49,234 nucleotides of DNA, from assembly GCA_009692065.1 (NCBI GenBank), contig SHZY01000027.1, positions 1-49,234 on the forward strand, in the 5' to 3' direction. The position numbers and the translations under genes are program-made. Source of the stretch: Gemmataceae bacterium (GTDB taxonomy: Bacteria; Planctomycetota; Planctomycetia; Gemmatales; Gemmataceae). This document shows positions 7,119-17,306 of the stretch, in pieces; positions within the stretch are counted from its first letter, which is position 1, and every line of letters begins with the position of its first letter. Under the pieces are notes generated by a model, which saw only the letters and a list, made by a program, of their open reading frames with translations, was not told the origin of the DNA and made no database searches.

Positions 7119-10100
7119 ATGTTACGTATTCGATTACTGAGATTCTCTTTGGTTGCCGTCCTTGCTTTCCTGACGTCGTCGTCGGCGTTTGCCCAACCGG
7201 GGCTAGAGCTGAAGCGCGGCGACCACATCTGCCTCATCGGCAACACGCTCGCGGATCGGATGCAGCACGACGGTTGGCTGGAGACGCTCCTCCAGCAGCG
7301 GTTTCCGAAGCACGAACTCGTCATTCGCAATCTCGGTTATGCCGCCGACGAAATCGCCCTTCGGCCTCGCGAGCAGAACTTCGGCAGCCCCGACAAGCAT
7401 TTGACCTTCTCGAAGGCCGACGTGATCTTCGCCTTCTTCGGCTACAACGAATCGTTCGGCGGCGAGGCGGGACTTGCGGATTTCCGCAAGCAGCTCGAAG
7501 ACTTCCTCGATCACACTGCGAAACAGAAGTACAACGGCAACTCGGCGCCGCGAGTCGTCCTCTTCTCGCCGATCGCGCACGAGGATCTGCGCTCGCCGAA
7601 TTTGCCAGATGGCCGCGAGAACAACGCCCGACTCGAGATGTACACGAAGGCGATCGCCGAGGTCGCTGCCGCCCGCAAGGTTCCGTTCGTCGATCTTTTT
7701 CATTCGACGCAAGCACTTTATGGAAAGGCCAAGACCCCGATCACGCTCAACGGCATTCATCCGACCGACGACGGCAATCGCGAGATTGCCGAGATCATTG
7801 ACGGCGCGCTCTTCGGCAAGGCGATCGGCCGCGATAAGGTTCAGCTCGAAAAACTGCGTGAGGTCGTGCTCGACAAGAGCTTGCACTGGTTCAACCACTA
7901 CCGCGTGACCGACGGCTACAACGTCTACGGCGGCCGCTCGGGCACCGGCAATTACGACGGGCAGACCAATGCCACGATCTCGAAACGCGAACTCGAAATC
8001 TTCGCCGTGAAGACCGCGAACCGCGACCGCCGCATCTGGGCGATTGCCCAGGGAAGCGATCTCAAGATCGACGACAGCAATGCGCCGCCGCCGTTGGAAA
8101 TCAAGACCAACAAGCCGGGGAAGAACCCCGATGGCTCGCATCATTACCTTGGCGGCGAAGAAGCCATCAAGATGATGACCGTGCACAAGGGAATGAAGGT
8201 GAATCTCTTCGCCTCCGAGGAGAAGTTCCCCCGGCTCGCCAATCCGGTGCAATCCTCGGTTGACGCTGACGGCAATCTCTGGGTCGCCGTCTGGCCGTCC
8301 TATCCGCGCTGGCATCCCAATGAAGAACTCAAAGACGCCATCCTGACGTTCTACGACGACGATGGCGACGGCAAGGCCGACCGCTGCGTCGTCTTCGCGG
8401 ACAAGGTTCACTGCCCCACAGGTTTCGAATTCTTCGGCGGCGGTATCATCGTTTGCTCGGGGCCCGACCTCTTCTTCATGAAAGACACCGACGGCGACGG
8501 CATCGCCGACGTACGCATCCGTATTCTCAGCGGCATCGACACCGCCGACACTCACCACACCGCGAATTCGTTCGTCAGCGGTCCCGACGGCGCCCTCTAC
8601 TTCCAGAGCGGCATCTTCCAGGTCTTCGGCATCGAGTCGCCTTCGTCCAAGCCGTTCCGCCATTCCGGCACCGGTGTCTACCGTTTCGATCCGATCACCC
8701 ACAAGACGACCTTTCATTTCCCCATCGGCCCCAACCCGCACGGCGACGTCTTCGACCGCTGGGGCAACCAGTTCGTCACAGACGGCACCGGCGGTTCCGG
8801 CAAGCACGTCGCCTTCCCTCCGCGCAACACGCCAAGCCCGCTCTTTTCCAAGACGGTGCGCCCCGTTCCCGCCATTGACATCATTGCCGGCAGCCATTTT
8901 CCGCCCGAACTTCGCGGCAATATGCTCGTTGGCAACGTCATTGGTTTCCAGGGCGTGGCCCAGTACAAGTTCGTCGAAAAGGACGCCGGATTCTTCACTA
9001 CTCCGATCGAGCCGATTCTTTCGTCCAAGGACCCCAACTTCCGCCCCTCCTCGATCCGCATCGGCGGCGATGGCGCCCTCTATGTCACCGACTGGCAGAA
9101 TCCTCTCATCGGCCATCTCCAGCACAACCTGCGCGATCCCAACCGCGGTCACACTCATGGCCGTATCTACCGCGTGACCGTTGGCGGCCAACCACTGAGG
9201 AAGCCGGTCAAGATGCGCGGCAAGTCGGCCGAAGAGATCGTGAAACATCTTGCGTCATCCGACGATGATATCCGTTATCGGGCCCGCCTCGAATTGACGC
9301 GGTTCATCGGACACCCGTATCAACCCGTGGCGTGGCCCGATTCCCCGGAGAAGCCCGCGACGGATGCGGCAGCGAAATTCGCCGCCACGCTCGATCCCGC
9401 CAACCCGGCCCACGCGCAGCCCCTCGTCGAGGCGCTCTGGGTGCATTCGATGTTGCACGTAGTCAACGAGGATCTGTTGCGGCGAGTGCTTCTATCGCCC
9501 GAAGGAAACGCCCGGGCCGCCGCGACGCGCGTGCTCCGCGAATGGCACGGCAAGGTCAAGAACGTCGGCCCGCTGCTCGTCAAACTGGCGGCTGACTCGC
9601 ACCCACGCGTTCGTGCCGAGGCTTTGATCGCGGCAACCTCCTACAACGGTCCCGACGCTCCTGAGGTGGTCTTCGCCGCCGCCACGCTACCGACCGACGC
9701 ACACCTCGAATTTGTCCTGAAGGAGGCGGCCAAATCGCTCAAGGTGGACAACTACCTGGCTGATGCGAAGAAAACCGGTAAACGGTTGTCGCCTGCCGCT
9801 CTGAATTACTCCTATCGCAACACCAGCATCGACAAACTTCTGGCTAGCGGCGCGGACGAAGGCGCCTATCGCGCGGTTCTGGCTCGTTCAAACGTTAACG
9901 TCGAACAGGTGGAAAAAGCGATCAAGGGCCTGGCCGGCTTGAAGAAGGCCATGCCGCTCGCGCTGGCATTCGATCTGAGCGATGAGTTTGACGCCGGTGC
10001 AGACGCTTTCAGCCTTGTCACCCTGACGAAATATTTGGCGAACCAAACCTCCGCAGACCTTCGGGCTCTCGCTCCGCGCTGGCGCAAGCTTGCGACTCAG

Positions 10101-11624
10101 GGCAAGACTGCGGAGGCACGACGTCTCGGCTTCGCCGCATGGATGACCGCAGATAACTCCGCGGACGACGTGTTCTCGTTCGCCGGGACAAATGACGCCC
10201 GACTCCGCGACGTGCTGACGGCCGCGCTGTTCGTCGAGTCTGCCACGGTCAAGGGCACGCTCTATCCCCATGTCAGCACGCTGCTCGGTCGGGGCAACGA
10301 CGCCATCGTCGAAGCGTCGCTCGCGATTATTCCGCGCATTCCGGGCCATGAGACCGAGATCATCCGTGATCTGTCGGCCCTCATCAAAGCGGGTCGCCAG
10401 CGCACGGCCGCGATTGGCGTGATCAAGAACATTCCCGAAAAACACTGGCAAAAAGGAGACGTCCGCTCGCTGGTGGATCATCTCGTGGCCCATGTGTCCG
10501 AATTGCCGGCCAAGGATCGCACCCAGCCCGCCGTCCAGGAAGCAATCGGCCTGGCCCGCAAACTCGCGAAATTGCTGCCGGCTCCGCAGGCTGCGGAGAT
10601 CGAGCAACGCCTGGCAAACGCCGACGTTCGCGTCATCGCCATCGGCACTGTCCCTGAGCGAATGATTTACGACAAGGACAAGATCGTGGTGCAAGCGGGC
10701 CGCCCTGTGGAGTTGCGCTTCTCGAACACCGATTTCATGCCGCACAATCTCGCCATCATCAAGCCGGGTACACTTGAAGAAATCGGCATGCTATCCGAAA
10801 CAACGGCTCAGGCGCCCGATGCCGCCAAGCGTCAGTTCATCCCGGACTCGCCGCACGTCTTGCTCGCCAGCCGATTGCTCCAGCCCGGCGAAACGCAGGC
10901 GTTGCCGTTCGAGGCCCCGAAGACCCCGGGCGTTTACCCGATCGTCTGCACGTATCCCGGCCACTGGCGGCGCATGTACGCGGTGCTCTATGTCGTGGAT
11001 GATTTGAAAGCGTACCAGGCCGATCCCGCCTCTTACCTCGCCAAGGCGAACTTGCCCGTCAAGGATGCCCTGCTCAAGGTCAGCACACAGGGACGCGAAT
11101 GGGCGTTTGACGAACTCGCCCCCGATCTCAAGAAGCTCTCCGGGCGTTCGTTCGAGGTGGGCAAGTCGGCGTTCAAGGTGGCCAACTGCGTCGCCTGCCA
11201 CAAGCTCAACGGTGAGGGAAACGAATTCGGCCCCGATCTGGCCAAGCTCGATCTCAAGCTCAACTCGGCCGATGTCTTGATCGACATCCTCGAACCGTCG
11301 AAACGGATCAACGAAAAATTCCAGTCGACGACCTTCATTCTCACTACGGGCCGCACCGTCACCGGCCTGGTGGTTGGCGAATCACCGGATTCCTATCTCG
11401 TGGTCGACAACCCGCTCGCCAAGGGCAAGCCGCTCCCGGTGCGGAAGTCGGAGATCGATGAACAGGCAAAATCAAAGATATCGCTGATGCCGAAGGGATT
11501 GCTCGACAAGCTATCACGCGAAGAGATTCTGGATCTGGTCGCCTATCTTGTCGCCCGCGGCGACCGGCAAAACCCGATCTTCTCGAACGCGCATCACGGG
11601 CACCATGGCGACAAGAAGGAATGA
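7119..11624 (+). CDS. Giant PVC multidomain protein: SGNH, dehydrogenase propeller, HEAT, cupredoxin, cytochrome c
   Basis: The protein is 1501 residues with a signal peptide (1-26, ending AFAQ). Residues about 30-235 are an SGNH/GDSL-type hydrolase region (GYNES, GIHPTDDGN). About 330-700 is the PVC membrane-bound dehydrogenase-like propeller with Asp-rich loops (DDDGDGKADR, DTDGDGIAD) that probably bind calcium. About 710-1100 is alpha-helical with HEAT-like repeats. About 1168-1290 is an azurin/plastocyanin-like copper domain with likely ligands His in MPHN and Cys, His and Met in CTYPGHWRRM. About 1345-1500 is a PVC-type heme domain with CVACH. The start has GGAG seven bases upstream. Hydrolase, dehydrogenase and two electron carriers in one chain suggest an exported enzyme that oxidises a sugar-like substrate and passes electrons through copper to heme. 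The substrate is unknown. Confidence 0.9.
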   Translation: MLRIRLLRFSLVAVLAFLTSSSAFAQPGLELKRGDHICLIGNTLADRMQHDGWLETLLQQRFPKHELVIRNLGYAADEIALRPREQNFGSPDKHLTFSKADVIFAFFGYNESFGGEAGLADFRKQLEDFLDHTAKQKYNGNSAPRVVLFSPIAHEDLRSPNLPDGRENNARLEMYTKAIAEVAAARKVPFVDLFHSTQALYGKAKTPITLNGIHPTDDGNREIAEIIDGALFGKAIGRDKVQLEKLREVVLDKSLHWFNHYRVTDGYNVYGGRSGTGNYDGQTNATISKRELEIFAVKTANRDRRIWAIAQGSDLKIDDSNAPPPLEIKTNKPGKNPDGSHHYLGGEEAIKMMTVHKGMKVNLFASEEKFPRLANPVQSSVDADGNLWVAVWPSYPRWHPNEELKDAILTFYDDDGDGKADRCVVFADKVHCPTGFEFFGGGIIVCSGPDLFFMKDTDGDGIADVRIRILSGIDTADTHHTANSFVSGPDGALYFQSGIFQVFGIESPSSKPFRHSGTGVYRFDPITHKTTFHFPIGPNPHGDVFDRWGNQFVTDGTGGSGKHVAFPPRNTPSPLFSKTVRPVPAIDIIAGSHFPPELRGNMLVGNVIGFQGVAQYKFVEKDAGFFTTPIEPILSSKDPNFRPSSIRIGGDGALYVTDWQNPLIGHLQHNLRDPNRGHTHGRIYRVTVGGQPLRKPVKMRGKSAEEIVKHLASSDDDIRYRARLELTRFIGHPYQPVAWPDSPEKPATDAAAKFAATLDPANPAHAQPLVEALWVHSMLHVVNEDLLRRVLLSPEGNARAAATRVLREWHGKVKNVGPLLVKLAADSHPRVRAEALIAATSYNGPDAPEVVFAAATLPTDAHLEFVLKEAAKSLKVDNYLADAKKTGKRLSPAALNYSYRNTSIDKLLASGADEGAYRAVLARSNVNVEQVEKAIKGLAGLKKAMPLALAFDLSDEFDAGADAFSLVTLTKYLANQTSADLRALAPRWRKLATQGKTAEARRLGFAAWMTADNSADDVFSFAGTNDARLRDVLTAALFVESATVKGTLYPHVSTLLGRGNDAIVEASLAIIPRIPGHETEIIRDLSALIKAGRQRTAAIGVIKNIPEKHWQKGDVRSLVDHLVAHVSELPAKDRTQPAVQEAIGLARKLAKLLPAPQAAEIEQRLANADVRVIAIGTVPERMIYDKDKIVVQAGRPVELRFSNTDFMPHNLAIIKPGTLEEIGMLSETTAQAPDAAKRQFIPDSPHVLLASRLLQPGETQALPFEAPKTPGVYPIVCTYPGHWRRMYAVLYVVDDLKAYQADPASYLAKANLPVKDALLKVSTQGREWAFDELAPDLKKLSGRSFEVGKSAFKVANCVACHKLNGEGNEFGPDLAKLDLKLNSADVLIDILEPSKRINEKFQSTTFILTTGRTVTGLVVGESPDSYLVVDNPLAKGKPLPVRKSEIDEQAKSKISLMPKGLLDKLSREEILDLVAYLVARGDRQNPIFSNAHHGHHGDKKE

Positions 11625-11718
11625 ACCCACTGGGCGAAGTCGCGGCGACGCCGACCGTTCCGGAATAGCACACCTCGTCAGAAGGAAGAAGGAGCAAAGA
11701 CGCCGTAAATCGCCTCGA

Positions 11719-13176
11719 TCACGCCAGGATGTCATTCACGACGTGGCCATGGACGTTGGTCAGGCGGCGGCGGATGCCGTTGTGGTAGAAGGTCAGCCGT
11801 TCGTGGTCGATGCCGAAGAGGTGTAGCACAGTTGCGTGGAAGTCGTTCCAGGTGACCGGATCGACGACCGCCTTCCAGCCGACTTCGTCCGTGGCGCCGT
11901 GAGCGATTCCCTTTTTGAGGCCGGCCCCGGCGAGCCAGCAAGAGAAGCCGTAACGGTTGTGATCGCGACCGGCTCCAACCGTGCCGGCACCGGACTGCGT
12001 GAACGGGGTGCGGCCGAACTCCGTCGTGAACAGCACCAGCGTGTCGTCGAGCATGCCGCGGCGCTTCAGGTCCGCGAGCAGCGCGGCGACGGGTTGGTCG
12101 ATGCGGCGTGCTTCGGCCGAGTGGTTCTCGCGGACGTTCTCGTGGGCGTCCCAACTCCGGCGCGGGCTGCCGGCAATCGGGCCGCCGGAGTAGACTTGCA
12201 CGAAGCGAACGCCTCGTTCGAGCAAGCGGCGTGCGAGCAAGCAACGACGGCCGGCGTCGGCCGTCTCGGGGCGATCGATCCCGTAGAGCGAGCGAACGGA
12301 CACCGGTTCATCGGCAAGATCCGCTACCCGTGGCACGGCGAGTTGCATCCGGGCAGCCAATTCGTAGCTGCGAACCCGCGCGGACAGGTCCGCATCGTCG
12401 CCACGGCGTGCAACATGGGCAAGGTTCGTTTCGCGCAGAAACGCGCGACTTGCCTCTTCCTCGGCGGCGCTGATGGGACTGGCCGGGACGAGATTGCCGA
12501 CGGGATTGGGGCCGCTGCCGAAGGCAACGCCTTGATGCTGCGCGGGCAGAAAGCCGGCGGTCCAGTTGGAAGCGCCGCCGTTCGCCTCGCCGCGATCGTC
12601 GGGGAGAACAACGTAAGAAGGTAAATCATCGGCTTCGCTGCCGAGTCCGAAGGAAAGCCAGCCGCCGAGCGCCGGGTAGCCGTTCAGTGGAAAGCCGCTA
12701 TTGAGCACGAAGAGCGCCGGTGTGTGATTGGCGCTGTCGGCGACCATTGATCGCAGCACGGTCAATTCATCGGCGTGTTCTGCGATGTGCGGGAACAAAT
12801 TCGAGATTTCGAGGCCGCTTCGGCCGCATCGCTGGAAATCGAAATCATTGCGGCGCAAAAGGCCGATCTGGTTGAAGAAGGTGTCGGGCTGGTGTTCCAT
12901 GCGAAGCGTCTGTCCGTGCCGACGCCGCAGTTCCGGCTTGGGGTCAAACGAATCGAGGTGACTGAGCCCGCCGACAAGCGTGATCTGCACGGCCCGTTTC
13001 ACTTTCGCCGGCAAATGCGTCTGTTCCTGAGCCGAAAGAACGCCATCGCGTTGCAGGAGATGCAAGAGCGCCGTCGCCCCGAGGCCTTGAGCCGACCAGG
13101 AAAGCAAACGACGACGATCAAAAACGAAGTCATTCATGGGATCTCTCGCTCCAGAAACCGGCGGTTTGTCTGTCAT
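11719..13176 (-). CDS. DUF1501 protein
   Basis: The protein is 485 residues. The leader MNDFVFDRRRLLSWSAQGLGATALL (from residue 14) is Tat-like with RRR. The body has the DUF1501 alkaline-phosphatase-fold pattern: HLDSFDPKPELRR near the start, WDAHENVRENH, FTTEFGRTPF, DHNRYGFSCWLAG. Its ATG overlaps the stop of the upstream DUF1549 gene as ATGA (13173-13176), so the pair is translationally coupled. A second ATG at 13137 would remove 13 residues and begin at the leader. DUF1549/DUF1553 plus DUF1501 is the standard planctomycete pair, found many times per genome and often near sulfatases or sugar enzymes. The biochemical role is not established. Confidence 0.9.
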   Translation of the reverse strand: MTDKPPVSGARDPMNDFVFDRRRLLSWSAQGLGATALLHLLQRDGVLSAQEQTHLPAKVKRAVQITLVGGLSHLDSFDPKPELRRRHGQTLRMEHQPDTFFNQIGLLRRNDFDFQRCGRSGLEISNLFPHIAEHADELTVLRSMVADSANHTPALFVLNSGFPLNGYPALGGWLSFGLGSEADDLPSYVVLPDDRGEANGGASNWTAGFLPAQHQGVAFGSGPNPVGNLVPASPISAAEEEASRAFLRETNLAHVARRGDDADLSARVRSYELAARMQLAVPRVADLADEPVSVRSLYGIDRPETADAGRRCLLARRLLERGVRFVQVYSGGPIAGSPRRSWDAHENVRENHSAEARRIDQPVAALLADLKRRGMLDDTLVLFTTEFGRTPFTQSGAGTVGAGRDHNRYGFSCWLAGAGLKKGIAHGATDEVGWKAVVDPVTWNDFHATVLHLFGIDHERLTFYHNGIRRRLTNVHGHVVNDILA

Positions 13177-16148
13177 TCGATCACAAGAAACTCGTTGCTG
13201 TTGAAAAGCACGCGTGCCAGCGCTCTCACGCCGTGCTGTTCGACCAGCCGTGTGGCACGCCCGCGTTCTTCCATGGTCGGGTCTCTCTGCAACACGAGGC
13301 GGTACGATGCGACGACCTCGCCTTCGGGGGCTTTCGCTTTCCGAATCCGGTCCGCGAGCGTGTCGGCCATGCGCAGGGCGAATGGGCCATTCCAGAGGGC
13401 GAGTGCCTGGAGCGGCGTCGTGGTGACGTTGCGGCGCGGGGCCGAGCCGGCGGTATCGGGACAGTCGAACGCGTCAAGCAAACCTTGACTGGCCGAGCGT
13501 GGCCGGAAACGGTACAGACTCCGGCGGTGGAACTGCGGCCCCACGGGGTCAATTGGATCGAAATAGGTGGTGCCGGCGTTGTTGTTCTCCTTGTAATCGG
13601 AAAAGCCCTGGCCACCCACGGAGCGATCGAGCAACCCCGTCACAGCCAACAAGCTGTCGCGCAGGACTTCCCCTTCGATCCGCATCGGACGCTTCCGCCA
13701 GAGGAGGCGAGATTCGGCGTCCTTCTTGAGGCCGTCAATTTTCGGCATCGAGGATTGGCGATAGGTTCGCGAGGTGGCGATGAGCCGATGCATTTCCTTG
13801 AGGCGGTAGCCGCGCTCGACAAACTCGGAGGCGAGCCAGTCCAGCAATTCCGGATGCGAGGGCCGACCGCCGTTAAAGCCGAAATCGCTGGGCGTTTCAA
13901 CGATGCCGATGCCGAAATGATGGTGCCAAAGTCGATTGACCATCACGCGGGCGAAAAGCGGATTCTCGGGCGACGTGATCCACTCGGCCAACTTGACTCG
14001 GCGTGTCCCCTCGGCGACGTTCGGTTCCAACTTGAAGTCGGCCTTGCCCAGTGCCGCTACGCCGCCGGGCGACACCACGTTACCGGGTTCAGACACCTGG
14101 CCGCGGTGCATGACGCGCATCGTCTGCGGCATCACCGGACGATTGGTGTAGGCCTTGGCGCCTTTTCCCGGCTTCACCTTGGCGAGTTGTGTTTCCAATT
14201 CGGCACGCTGTTTGAGCAAATCGGTTCGTTTGGCTCGCTGGGGTTCCGTGAGACACGCAACCAACTCGGTCTCGGTGACGAAGTTTTCAACCTTGGCCGA
14301 GATGGCGATTTCGTCATTCGTCAGGGCACGATCATACAATCGCGCTCGTTCAACGATGCCGGCCAGCATCTTGTTTCCGCCTGGCACCCCATGGCGATTG
14401 CCGAACTTGATATGAGCTTGATTCGCATTAAACGACTGGGGTCCGGAGCTGACATAGGATTGACCGTAAGGGAGCCCGTCGCGATAAACAGCAATCGTGC
14501 CGTCGGCGCGATAAGCAATGGCGATGTGGACCGGCCTCGACGGCGCGGCCGTCTCGAGAGGGCCGCCCGCGCTCTTGGTTCGTCGAAAAAAGTCGCTGCC
14601 GGCCATCCATCGCTTTGCCTCTTGTTCGCCGAAGACGATCGCGTCGAACTTGTCCCCCTCCTCAATCGTTATCACGGCGCCGCCGCGTTGATCGAGATTG
14701 GCCAGCCGAACCCAGGCTTCAAGCGTTTTTTCGCGCAGCATTCGCGGAATCGCCACCGTCCGGGCGAACGCCAACTTGCCGTCGAGCACGAGTCCGTCGG
14801 AAGTGAAGCGGGCTCCGCCGCTGGGTTGTGCGTGTAGGTTCCCGATGCGATCCTTGCCCCCCTCGCGAAAATCCCAGGCGGCGATCGGCGCCGGACCCGA
14901 CGCAACGGGCGCCTTGCGAGCCGCCATGATCTCCTTGCGGATCGGCGCATCCATCTCGGTCAATCGCTTCGCAATCTCGGCAAGGGCTGCTGAGATTCGG
15001 TCGGTCTCCGCTTTGAAATTCGGGCTTGGCAATTCGGCCTCACCGTGGCGAACACCGGAGAGGGCCGAGGCGAGGCGGTAATAATCGATCTGCGAAATCG
15101 GATCGAATTTGTGGTCGTGACAACGGGCACAGTTAGCCGTCATGCCCAGGAAGGTCTGGCCGACATTGCCGACGAGGTCCTCGAGTTCCTCATGGAAAGC
15201 CGCGTCTTGCAAAGCCTTGATGCCAGGCAGCACGGTATTGTGGATGCCGGCCACAAGATACCCAGACGCCTTGATGGCATCGGGATCGCCGGGCTGGAGA
15301 ATGTCGCCGGCCAACTGCAGGCGGCAGAATTGATCGTAGGGCATATCGGCGGAAAAAGCCTGCACGACCCAATCGCGGTAGTGCCAGGAATTTCGGCGCG
15401 GGTCGTTGCGTTCAAAGCCGCCGCTCTCGCCATAGCGGACGACATCCAGCCAGTGCTGGGCCCAGCGTTCCCCGTAGTGCGGCGAAGCGAGCAAGCGATC
15501 TACGAGTCGTTCGTAGGCGTCGGGCCGTTCGTCACGGACGAAGGCATCGACCTCCTCCCAGGTTGGCGGCAAACCGAGCAGGTCCAGCGAGAGGCGACGG
15601 ATCAGCGTTCGCCGATCGGCCTCCGCGGACGGTTTCAGTCCGGCGAAATCGAGCCGTTCCAGCACGAAGCGATCGATCGGATTGATCGGCCACGCGGCAT
15701 CGCCCCCTTTGGGTGGTACGGGCCGACGTAGCGGCTTCAGCGACCACCAGTCGAAACCGGCTCGCTGCTTGGCCGTCATTCGAAGCGGATCGATCGGGTC
15801 GGTTCCCCAACCGGCGCCCTTCGCGATCCACGTCTTGAGGATCACCTTCTCCTCGGCCGACAACGGCTTTTTCGGCGGCATCTCCCCCGCTTCAACGCGA
15901 GTCCACAGCGGGCTTTCCTCCGGTTTCCCCGCAATCACCGCCGGGCCATTTTTTGTGCCCTTCAGTACTGCCTTCGAACCGGTGAGATCGAGTCCGCCTT
16001 TCGGCTTGGCGCCACTGTGACAGCCGAGACAACGTTCGGCGAGGATCGGTGCGACCTGCTGATCGAAATCGACTTTTTCCCCGGCAGCGCAGGGAGTGGC
16101 GATTGCGGTCAGCAGGATGGCAAAGATTAACGAAATGAGTCGAAGCAC
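13173..16148 (-). CDS. PSCyt1-DUF1549-LamG-DUF1553 protein
   Basis: The protein is 991 residues, starting at a GTG (16148) with AGGAG seven bases upstream. It has a signal peptide (about 1-22) and a planctomycete cytochrome c domain with C40-LGC-H44. DUF1549 follows (about 150-350; PINPIDRFVLERL, WAQHWLDVVRYGESGG). A concanavalin/LamG-like insertion spans about 410-620 (AWDFREGGKDRIG, ARLYDRALTNDEI). DUF1553 spans about 690-960 (NPLFARVMVNRLWHHHFG, LLWRKRPMRIEGE). It is third in a four-gene minus-strand operon and coupled to DUF1501. A carbohydrate-binding LamG insert suggests the protein meets polysaccharide outside the cytoplasm. The function of these c-type proteins remains unproven. Confidence 0.92.
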   Translation of the reverse strand: MLRLISLIFAILLTAIATPCAAGEKVDFDQQVAPILAERCLGCHSGAKPKGGLDLTGSKAVLKGTKNGPAVIAGKPEESPLWTRVEAGEMPPKKPLSAEEKVILKTWIAKGAGWGTDPIDPLRMTAKQRAGFDWWSLKPLRRPVPPKGGDAAWPINPIDRFVLERLDFAGLKPSAEADRRTLIRRLSLDLLGLPPTWEEVDAFVRDERPDAYERLVDRLLASPHYGERWAQHWLDVVRYGESGGFERNDPRRNSWHYRDWVVQAFSADMPYDQFCRLQLAGDILQPGDPDAIKASGYLVAGIHNTVLPGIKALQDAAFHEELEDLVGNVGQTFLGMTANCARCHDHKFDPISQIDYYRLASALSGVRHGEAELPSPNFKAETDRISAALAEIAKRLTEMDAPIRKEIMAARKAPVASGPAPIAAWDFREGGKDRIGNLHAQPSGGARFTSDGLVLDGKLAFARTVAIPRMLREKTLEAWVRLANLDQRGGAVITIEEGDKFDAIVFGEQEAKRWMAGSDFFRRTKSAGGPLETAAPSRPVHIAIAYRADGTIAVYRDGLPYGQSYVSSGPQSFNANQAHIKFGNRHGVPGGNKMLAGIVERARLYDRALTNDEIAISAKVENFVTETELVACLTEPQRAKRTDLLKQRAELETQLAKVKPGKGAKAYTNRPVMPQTMRVMHRGQVSEPGNVVSPGGVAALGKADFKLEPNVAEGTRRVKLAEWITSPENPLFARVMVNRLWHHHFGIGIVETPSDFGFNGGRPSHPELLDWLASEFVERGYRLKEMHRLIATSRTYRQSSMPKIDGLKKDAESRLLWRKRPMRIEGEVLRDSLLAVTGLLDRSVGGQGFSDYKENNNAGTTYFDPIDPVGPQFHRRSLYRFRPRSASQGLLDAFDCPDTAGSAPRRNVTTTPLQALALWNGPFALRMADTLADRIRKAKAPEGEVVASYRLVLQRDPTMEERGRATRLVEQHGVRALARVLFNSNEFLVIE

Positions 16149-16196
16149 AGAACAACTCCTGCCAAAGCAAAGTCAAAACCCGATGCGGACACTATT

Positions 16197-17195
16197 TCAC
16201 TTTTCTGCCAAACCCCGAATCTCGATCCCGCAGTCCGCATGTTCCTTGGAGCGTTCCAGGCTAGCCGTCGGCCCGCTCCACGCGGAAATGATGAACGGCG
16301 GATCGTAAGCGCGCACCTTAACGGGGGCTGGCTTCTCGCGAACGCCTTGAATACCGAACAATTCGAGCTGGCCCAGAGAGAAGCCGGGAGGCCTGTTGAA
16401 ATCATCGAAGGTCGTGCTGTTCGGATTGAAGCAGGAGAAAATCACGATGCGAAACCACGGATAGGCCTTCTTGGGCAAAGCGAAATCGGCCTTGTCAATT
16501 TTCTCATCCTTGAGCTTGGCCGAGAGTTTTTTCAAATCCGCCTGCGTGACAACCTTGGCCATGTCGGCAGTTGTGAAGGCGGTAAAAAGCGTCGTCTCGC
16601 TGCGCGGCTTCTCGCGCAGCGGGCTGCTGTCGCGATCCTTCACGTCACATCGGTAAATGTCAGTCCAGTCGTTGTCCCTGCCGCTTTTCGATCCCTGGAT
16701 CGCCCACACCTTCGGGTCTCGGCCTGGCATGTCGGAGGCCGTCGTGATGGTGAAATGCGTCAGCACAAACGCATCCTTGAATTCGACGGCACAGTAGTAC
16801 GGGGCATCCTTGGTCGGCCCGCCGTTGCCGCCGTCGCGGAAGCCGACGTACCATTTGCGTTTTTCGGGGTTGTTCAGAAAGATGGCACACGCGGGTGCCC
16901 CCTGCCAGCTCTGATAGGGATGGCGTTGATGCGGCGGCGTCCCGGGCGGATTATTGGGGGCCGACTTCATGCGCAGCCAGCTGCCGTTCATCGGCTTGAG
17001 TTCATCCTCGGACTTGTCTTGGCCGTAGTTGACCTTGTCCTTCTCTTTCACGGCATCGTTCGGATCGGTCAAATCGCCGCCGAGGAGACTGGCATTGCCG
17101 GTACCCATGCGATGATGGGCCTGCGCCGGTTGCTCCAACGTGAGCAAGCCAATGATGGCGAAACCTGAGATGCCAAGAAGGTTGATTTTTTTCAT
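16197..17195 (-). CDS. Secreted discoidin-like (F5/8 type C) hypothetical protein
   Basis: The protein is 332 residues. ATG 17195 is preferred because it directly starts the signal peptide MKKINLLGISGFAIIGLL and has a G-rich site upstream; an earlier ATG at 17222 adds nine residues. The mature part has an Asp/Lys-rich N region. It then has a jelly-roll pattern (FVLTHFTITTASDMPGRDPKVWAIQGS, WFRIVIF, FSLGQLELFG) like the galactose-binding or discoidin domains that recognise glycans. It lies 48 bases upstream of the DUF1549 gene on the same strand. The family call rests on motif pattern only. Confidence 0.65.
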   Translation of the reverse strand: MKKINLLGISGFAIIGLLTLEQPAQAHHRMGTGNASLLGGDLTDPNDAVKEKDKVNYGQDKSEDELKPMNGSWLRMKSAPNNPPGTPPHQRHPYQSWQGAPACAIFLNNPEKRKWYVGFRDGGNGGPTKDAPYYCAVEFKDAFVLTHFTITTASDMPGRDPKVWAIQGSKSGRDNDWTDIYRCDVKDRDSSPLREKPRSETTLFTAFTTADMAKVVTQADLKKLSAKLKDEKIDKADFALPKKAYPWFRIVIFSCFNPNSTTFDDFNRPPGFSLGQLELFGIQGVREKPAPVKVRAYDPPFIISAWSGPTASLERSKEHADCGIEIRGLAEK

Positions 17196-17306
17196 ATTGT
17201 CCCCATATCTCAGCAAATTCATTTGCGGCGATATAATGCGTGTCGCTTGCAGCTTAGAGTTCGCAAACGAATCGCCACGCGAGCGCCGAGCCGCAAACGG
17301 CCTTGG

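Noticed and set aside
7203..9248. Long minus-strand open frame of about 680 codons
   Set aside because: It is antisense to the giant multidomain gene, low complexity in Val/Ala/Arg/Glu and without motifs.
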